Below the pieces are notes generated by a model. That model saw nothing but the letters and a program-made list of their open reading frames with translations, did no database searches and was not told the origin of the DNA. From NCBI RefSeq assembly GCF_037975245.1, contig NC_092575.1:10076001-10136000 (forward strand): 60,000 nt of DNA, written 5' to 3'. Of the stretch, positions 26,001 to 34,555 are shown one piece after another. The DNA is from Apostichopus japonicus. Taxonomy: Eukaryota; Echinodermata; Holothuroidea; Aspidochirotida; Stichopodidae. Made by a program: the position numbers and the translations under genes. Within the stretch, counting starts at the first letter, position 1. Each line of letters starts with the position of its first letter.

Positions 26001-29000
26001 TCAATTGGGTTGCAAAATCAAGACACACACATAGATCACATGCAGGTGGGTGAAGCCGAATGGCTTATCAATAACACTTCACATCAGGCAGCTATCCAAT
26101 AACTTATGTCTATTTGATACCTTTATGACTGAAATGACATTTAATTACCTCAGAACATACTAAAACATTGAGGAAACCTATATGAGCATATCAAAGAGCA
26201 AGCTGTTGCTGTGCTACAGTCATAACATATACAGGGTTGTCCACAATGATTCAAGTCAAAGTTAAAGGAGAGTACTGCACGGTTCGTAAACCAATTGCAC
26301 ATGTCTTTCCTCAAACAGGTAGGTTGGATTCAAACAGAGCAAGAGAACTGTTGTTCTGTTTATTCCTAAAGTTTGAACTGAACACATCAATGGTTTAACA
26401 AAAACACAAAAGGAATTGTAACTGGACGTATCGTTCATTTATTTTTAAGATACACTTGTAAGGAAAACCACAAAAGATTACTATACTTACAACTGAAGTT
26501 AAATGCAGAAAGCTCCTTTAATCCATAATTGAGGTTCACACTTTGACAGAATCATACGATGTGAAACAATAATGTTCTCTGACTCACTACTTTAATACAA
26601 CTACACAAACTGAATATCACATGACTTGCTACTAAAAACTTTTTTTTATTTAAACATTCAAAATTTGTAAATTTTACCTTTCAAATTCAGGTCCTTCATC
26701 TACTAGCCAATGGATCCATTCCAGGACAACTTGGCTATCAACACTGTGGAATAGACAGGAAAAGAGTATGTGTTAGTGGTGGCAGTACATAAGAATTACG
26801 TAATTGCTTGTGGTGACCAAATATTTAATACTTATGGTGGCATACTCCTATTAGAGTCTATATCTGGGTTGTCCAACCTTTTGCAGAGGAGGGCCACATG
26901 GAATGATTATGATGAAGGAGGGGGCCGCATGAACCCTACGCTCCATTTTTTGCCCGAAGCCCAATGCAACAAAATATGAGCACTGCGCGGAGCCCACTGA
27001 TTTATTTTCCTTCCTGATAAAACATATGAATAAAGTCCAGCCACCCCCCCCCCCTCCGCTGAGAGTGACACACAAACTGACCTGTATGCAGTTTTTTGGA
27101 CCCAGAAGGTTTGATTGATTGATTATATAGCTTCAAATTGTTATCAACAAATCTGCTCACTAAAATTTCGCACCGTAGAGCATCTCTGGCGGGCCGTAGG
27201 TTGGACAACCCTGGTCTATATCCATCCACCCGATTGCTCTCCTTCAGGAAAAGTGCCAAAAAGCAGCAGGAGAACATCTATTTTGACCTGTTATCAATCA
27301 CGATCTAGTTTTTTGTGGCTTGCATGTTGAAGAGCATGATTGGAAGTACATGTGGTGAAAAAATTGGGTCAATTGAGGCAATTTTAGACCACTTTAGGCC
27401 ACCCAGGAGCAGCATACGAGAATTGTTTACCACTGAGTGAGGAAGTTTGTTTACAAGTGACGAAAACTTCTGGCTGGGATAGCAAAAAATCTACATGGTG
27501 ATGATACGGAAAGTTGATGGTGCCATGGAAGGCCAACTTGTCAGCTATCCGCCTCTGATTCAGAAGAAAACACAAACATTGCACTAAGTAACATAGAAAG
27601 AAGTATATTACTTGACAAGAGATGGGCAGGCTAACAGCATACAGAGACTCATATTGAGGAATCTGATTCCACCGGCAGTTGGAGGAGGGTGGCTGGTCAG
27701 GAGCCTCAGGAGATGATGGGATTCCTCTTGACGAAACCTGCCGGTGATAAACAAGTAGTGTAAACACATGTATAATCAATGTTTACATGTCACTTAAAAC
27801 AACAAATGTACAAGAACAAAGAATGTATTTGTTTCTTTTCGCCCACTATGCAAGTAATTACTGTAATGTATTGTAATTACTTGAATTTATATTACTTACT
27901 GTAATGTATAAGTTGCTTTACCTCAAATAAATGAAGCAAAGTATGTGGAATTTTAATAATGCATTGCACGTTAGTTTTTAATTCTGGAAACAGCTTACAA
28001 AGAAAAACAGAAAAAAAGAGAAGGGTATGCTTATAAACTTGGTAACAACCAGACACTTTTTATCCCTTCTGTAGAGAATGATATTATTATGTACCAGCTG
28101 AATACATTTTCACTGTTAGCATTAGCACAGCAGGTATTCAGGAAGCCATAACAGTGATAACTTTATCTGGTATCAAAACACAAAATACTTTGCAAAATAT
28201 GCAAAATACAGAAACTGCAAACATGTAGAGCAGCAGGTTTGTATGAAAGAACAATAAATACTTTGCAATATTTATGGAGCCAAACTTAACAAACATCACA
28301 ACTGTTAAACAAAATGTCAAATATATTATCTGCAGCAACATTAACTATCTATGCTTTATATCATATCAATAACATTTTGAACATTTTTCATTAGTGGAAA
28401 GTAATCCTCATTTCACTGATTTATTCATTCTTGGACATCCCTGTGTCAAAACAAAACAAGTGGCGAAACACGTGAACAAAACTAAAACCAAATCTATCAC
28501 TGAGGCATTCATTGAGCATGACTCAATTGATAATATATTAAACTTGTGCACAATTCAACATCCAACAAAGATCCTGGACGTTACATATATAACGGTCAAG
28601 GTTACATATATAACGGTCAAGATTACATATATAACAGTCAAGGTTACATATATAACGGTCAAGGTTACATATATAATAATCAAGGTTACATATATAACGA
28701 CTGAGAAACGTCTGTCTGATGTAGGAAGTTCTGTCGAGGAAACCAACAAGTTGGTTTCCATAGTAACACAGTAAATTCCATTTTTCTTTAGCATATCTTG
28801 TCACCTCTTACTGACTTACTGACACATCGGTAAGATCTACATTGAGTGCATGAATGTAACACATACCAGAGGTTCCTTATTACATGTTAAGGAAAATACA
28901 CTGACAAATTCCCCATGGCGTACTTTCGCGATAATATTTCTACCGAGGAACTCTAAGATTTAAAGAGATATCGGTTCAAACTCATTTCAAGATTCCCCTT

Positions 29001-32000
29001 GTTTAGTTATTTCAAAATTACCCAATGCATGCAAATTCATTAACCAAACACCTTTAAACTGCTGTTTAGACTTACTTTAGTCCTGCCATGCCTTTTAAGG
29101 CACAGAACAGTCGCATGATAGCACTCCCTTCAACAACGTCCTCCTCCACGAGTGACCCATGGAATCCCTCAAACGGGGTCAATCTCTTGACCTCATTCAG
29201 TAAATAGCCTCTCAACTGACTGAGAATGGACACAAATGAGCCTCCACCTGGTTTCAACTGTAAAGAAATGAAAAAAGTCACATCGATGAATATGCATCGC
29301 AGATCTTCACAGAGTTGAACGGCTTCTCACGCCCATGAACTGTGAAGCAATAAAAAATAAATTTGAAGTAACAAGAAAGTATATCATGTTGGCTGTCCTC
29401 TCAAATTCTCTGCATGACGAGAATTAGTCCATTAACCATAGGTTGCATTTTTCAGCTCTTGTGACCTCAACTTACTGAAACTTTATCTCTCCTGCAAACA
29501 GACTTGTGAGTTTGTAAGAGTTGATTTGTTCACAACTTGCCATGTCTGCCTTGATATGATAGTGATTTGGCTACTAGCTGTGTGAAGAGTTGCATAATAG
29601 ACGGATAGGCAGCTCAACTAAGGTGCGAAAAGCTGGGACTGATCACTCAGCTAACCAACTGCAAAAAAACTGCCGTTCAGTACAAACGGCGGGTTTTTGG
29701 ATACAACCTATAGCTAATGGACACTTTCGCGGCATGGCAAATTATCCAAAAAGCTACAGCAGAGAATTCAAAAGTGTATACATTACACACTCTACCACAG
29801 AGGTAAGCAGGTGATCATAGACACAACCAGGCAACTAGGTGCTAAGTGTGATTCGTTGCTAGGGATGCAAAACTTCCCATTTGATGGCCAATTTGCTAGC
29901 TTCTTGCTTGAACATTTCCATTTCTATACTTCATTACTCTTACTTTATGTCCAAAACACACTCCAATAAGCTTAATTCTATTGCATGGTAGAAACTGACC
30001 TTATTGCCGATGTTGACAAATTGTGCAAACCAGCTCCTGACTGACGTGTTGTTACTTAGGAGTAACCCACTGATGAAAGAAACGACATCTCCGTTATCCA
30101 AAGAAGAGTCCCGGTGGGAGTAATCTAACGTCAAGGCCACCGCAAGGCTTGGGAGACGACAGTGTTCAACCTGAAGAAAATTTTTAAAAATTTGAAAATG
30201 AGTTTGCCAGATAAATTATTCATTAATTTTCTCAACAAAGGGTTTGGTTTGTTACACACATTTGAATGTGATGACTATTTGATTAACTACTTAACTAACA
30301 ACTGTATCACTTCTAAAAGCTGTGTAAGGTCAGACTATTAGATACAAACAGAACATTTGCTGTGAAATTTAAATATTTGAGTTTAACAATGCTTAAAATT
30401 TACTAACTGATATTGATAGCACAGCACTGTAGACATATTGGCAAAGTAACTGGGAAGTTATGCACAATATTTGAAAGAGCACACTAATCATGAGCTAGGA
30501 TGATATTTCTCGGAGAGAATTCTTGCCTGTGGAGTACCAACTCAGCTATGCAGCCGAAAGGCCTTGAAATTAAGGCTATTTACTGGCTAAATGACAATCA
30601 ATTTCACTGTTTGCCAGTAGCAAAAAAAAAAAAAAAGGGCTGGCATTTTTTTCTGCCAGTACAGTATATGACACAATTTTGCTTAATTGTATTAATTCAA
30701 GGAAATTGTATTAATTCAAGGAATTCTTGATTTTAGCACATACACATATCTTAGCAAGTCTCTAGAATTGTGCAAAATCTGGTTAAATAAGGACCAACAC
30801 CAACTTAAAGTGAAATCAAATCTCAAGAAATCAGATCTATCAAACAAGACTTATTAACTTACAAACAACTGTATTACATTCTGAAAAATGTCACTCTCTC
30901 AAAATAATTGAACCTTCTTTAGTTTAGTTCAGTAGAAAAAAAAAAATCAGTAGGGACACTTAAGTCCCCATCAAGGACCCTATAGGAGAGAAAAAAATGA
31001 AGACACAAACACTCAGACCCGATTACAATGCTTAAAGTGCTTGTCCAAAGTATTCTTAAAACCATTCACACTACTTGCAAGTACAACTTTCTCAGGCTAA
31101 CCATTCCACTCATTCACAACCCTACTAGAAAATAAGTCATGCCGAATACTAATCCTACTTTGTGACTTTCGGAGTTTAAGACAATGACCTCTGGTACAAC
31201 TACTAGTAGCAAACTTATCTTATCTTTATACGTGCAAAGATTATCAACCTCACTTATTCCGTTGGTTTTGTCTTACCGTTAAGGCTCTAACAGGGAGAGC
31301 TTGGCTGGGATTCATGGCGACCAGCATCCTCAGAGTCTCTGTTCTCCTACGACCACCTAAACTGTCTTCATCCTGCCTCTCGCCGTTCACGATCAAATAT
31401 CGGCAAACTTTGAATCAAAGGGGAAAGAATTTGAAAGACGCTAAGGAAATGCAATGAATACTCAGATATGAAGTAGATACTGGCATGTCTCTTCAATTCA
31501 TCTCTGAGCAGCAAACATTGTCGTTTAATGCAGATATTTCACAAAAAGTTGTATCTATCAGTTGAAGATAAACAATCGTTAACCGTTACCTTGCTAGTGC
31601 AACCTGACCATAGCAGCTTACTGTAAATATTTAGTTCGTACAAAGTAGTATTGTGATCAAATCGACCAAGTTTTGTTCAAAACAATGTTTGAACTGATCA
31701 AGACAGTGCCTTCTCTTTCCCTATTCATTTACAAACATGATTACATTCACTTAAACAAGCTTGCAGAAAATATTGTTGTTACTATCACAGTAGCATTATC
31801 TACATTCAAGAACTAACAAATTGCCAATATTAAAAAAAGTCATTCCTTCAAATCTTCCAACTAGTTCTGATTATTCGAGAGGGGATCTTGGTACTAAAGT
31901 GAGCATCAAATAATGGAGTGCTTGACTTAATTAAAAGCTGAATACTTAAAACTCAATATCCTGCTCTGACTACATAGCTCTGCTTGTGACATCTGAGGCT

Positions 32001-34502
32001 TACCTTGAGTGAAACTGTCGGACACATTTGAAACCAACCGACATAGAAGATGAGGTCCATATTTCACACGGAGGAGAATACTAGCCATCTTCTCCATCGG
32101 CAGGAGAGACGGGAGTTCTGTTAATATGAGAGCATTCATTTATAGGTGATGACAGTTTGTGGCTCTCACTTATCACTTATTCATTCCATTACAGGATATA
32201 CAACTACAAACAAAGCCAACTGTACTGTAATGGTCAGAATTAAAGGAATCAGCATTACATAACTAACCAGTGATTTTCTTCTTGTGGTGGTACTGTGCTA
32301 GGTATTACTTTCTGTAACTACAATCCTACTTTTGAAAATACTCTATGTGTAATGCATTCAGATCAGTGACAGGGGCGGACTGGCCTACCGGCAAACCAGA
32401 ACCGGTGCCTGATGGATCTCAGATGCCGAAGGTGCAAATTTCATGCAGTTGACCAAGAAAGCTGCTAGTTTCCTCTAAAAGGCACCAAATGCATTGCTTC
32501 TTTCAAGGACCCAGTGTGACCGGTTTGTGTCACTAAGCTGGTAGCAATTCAGTGATTAACACAAATACTGCTTTATAAGCACCAAAAAAAAAAACTAACT
32601 GACCTGCTTGTGCAATACAGAGCACATCAGACACTTCATCTAAGAAGACCTCATTTTCAAAAAGTTCACATGGTCTCTGAGTGAACACAGCAGACTCCTG
32701 AAATATACAGAAAGAGGGAATTTATTTCAATTTTCAAATAACAGTAGGATTTGAAAGGCTGCAGGTGACATGAACCGATTGATCCTGAATTGCAGACATA
32801 TTATGATATCTTGAGCCTTGAACTATGCTTTCAAAAACATAATTTAGTTTTGAAATACACTTGAAAACATCATTTAGTTTTTGAAATACACTTGAGACTT
32901 TTCAATCGAGTAAAGAAATTTCAAATTTCTTAGGTCACTCCTAGCTTAGGTAATATCGATCGACAAGTCCACATCCCTAATCTTGACCATAAATGGGAAC
33001 CATGCTGTGGCAAACAGGCTGCACTGCAAGATATGAAAGTAACCTGTTGATCAAAGAGTACAACATTACAGTATATGTAACAACACTAATCATCACATGT
33101 AACTATGGCATGTCTCTTCTTGCACGTCTCTTCTCTTTGATGGTTGAGCATTTATGGTTTACAATTTCAGCTCTGGTTTTGTAATAGTTTGTATTGCATA
33201 TAGTATTTGTATGTGCAGGGGAAAACCAACAGCATGCTGTGGCAAACAGGCTGCATTACAAGATATGAAAGTAACCTGTTGATCAAAGTGTACAACATTA
33301 TATGTAACAACACTAATCATCACATGTAACTATGGCATGTCTCTTCTTGCACGTCTCTTCTCTTTGATGGTTGAGCATTTATGGTTTACAATTTCAGCTC
33401 TGGTTTTGTAATAGTTTGTATTGCATATAGTATTTGTATGTGCAGGGGAAAACCAACAGCATGCTGTGGCAAACAGGCTGCATTACAAGATATGAAAGTA
33501 ACCTGTTGATCAAAGTGTACAACATTATATGTAACAACACTACTCATCACATGTAACTATGGCATGTCTCTTCTTGCACGTCGCTTCTCTTTGGTGGTTG
33601 AGCATTTATGGTTTACAATTTCAGCTCTGGTTTTGTAATAGTTTGTATTGCATAAAGTATTTGTATGTCAAGGAGAAAACCAACAGCAGGAATAACCTTA
33701 ACACAAGCATATGAACCTAGAGGTGTTAATGTTTGGAATCAAACATTCCAGTCTGCTTTCAATGTAAGCATAGATCTGGGATATCCCTCAGTAAACACTG
33801 CCAATAATCTTACTGACAGTTATAAATCTAGTGGGACTGGTATAAATGGTCTTATGAGTCCTTTCCTGCGCACTTTTGCTCCACATACAACATAGACAAA
33901 CATAGTAATCGATGTAGATATATAATGTTAAATATGTTTGGATGAAGAAAGAACTGTAATAAATAGAACAAAGTAATTTCCAAGTTCCCAGGATAGTGCG
34001 TCAAAAAATACTCTAAATTTGTTAATTTAAACACGAAATTGAAAAGATGGTCATTTTTATCAGGAGAGCTATTAAATGGAAGAATGAAGCAACTTTAGAT
34101 AGGAGAGAGTAAACAATTAAAATACATTTCCCTCTATTGATGAACAGCAATGGCACCTAACTGTCATCTTTCTTTGTTCAGGTAATGACTTCTTTGAGCA
34201 ATCAAGTAGAACACAGTCGACGTTGAGTATTAACAGTCGACGTTGAGTATTAACATCTTTTTATATTTTTATTGCATAACATACAGTAGTCATACTGTAC
34301 AGGACAGATATAGGACGACATGTCCAAGATTACGTGTTGACAGATATGGAGAGAGAGGGTGAACAAGGACGAGCAGACTGTGTGCTCTAACTTATATATC
34401 AATATGCAAATGCACAGCTCACTCACATACAGGTGCAGATTCTACAAATGTAGTGCAATGTTTGCACACGTGTATCTAATGCATATTCAATAACATTACA
34501 CT

Positions 34503-34555
<53 letters not shown>

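Noticed and set aside
28394-28774. 126-codon frame with VTYITVK repeats
   Set aside because: It is held open by a 21-bp minisatellite within INTS2 intron 7; no family match.
33665-33895. 76-codon plus-strand frame
   Set aside because: It starts in the third tandem-repeat copy within intron 2, and I recognise no homology.
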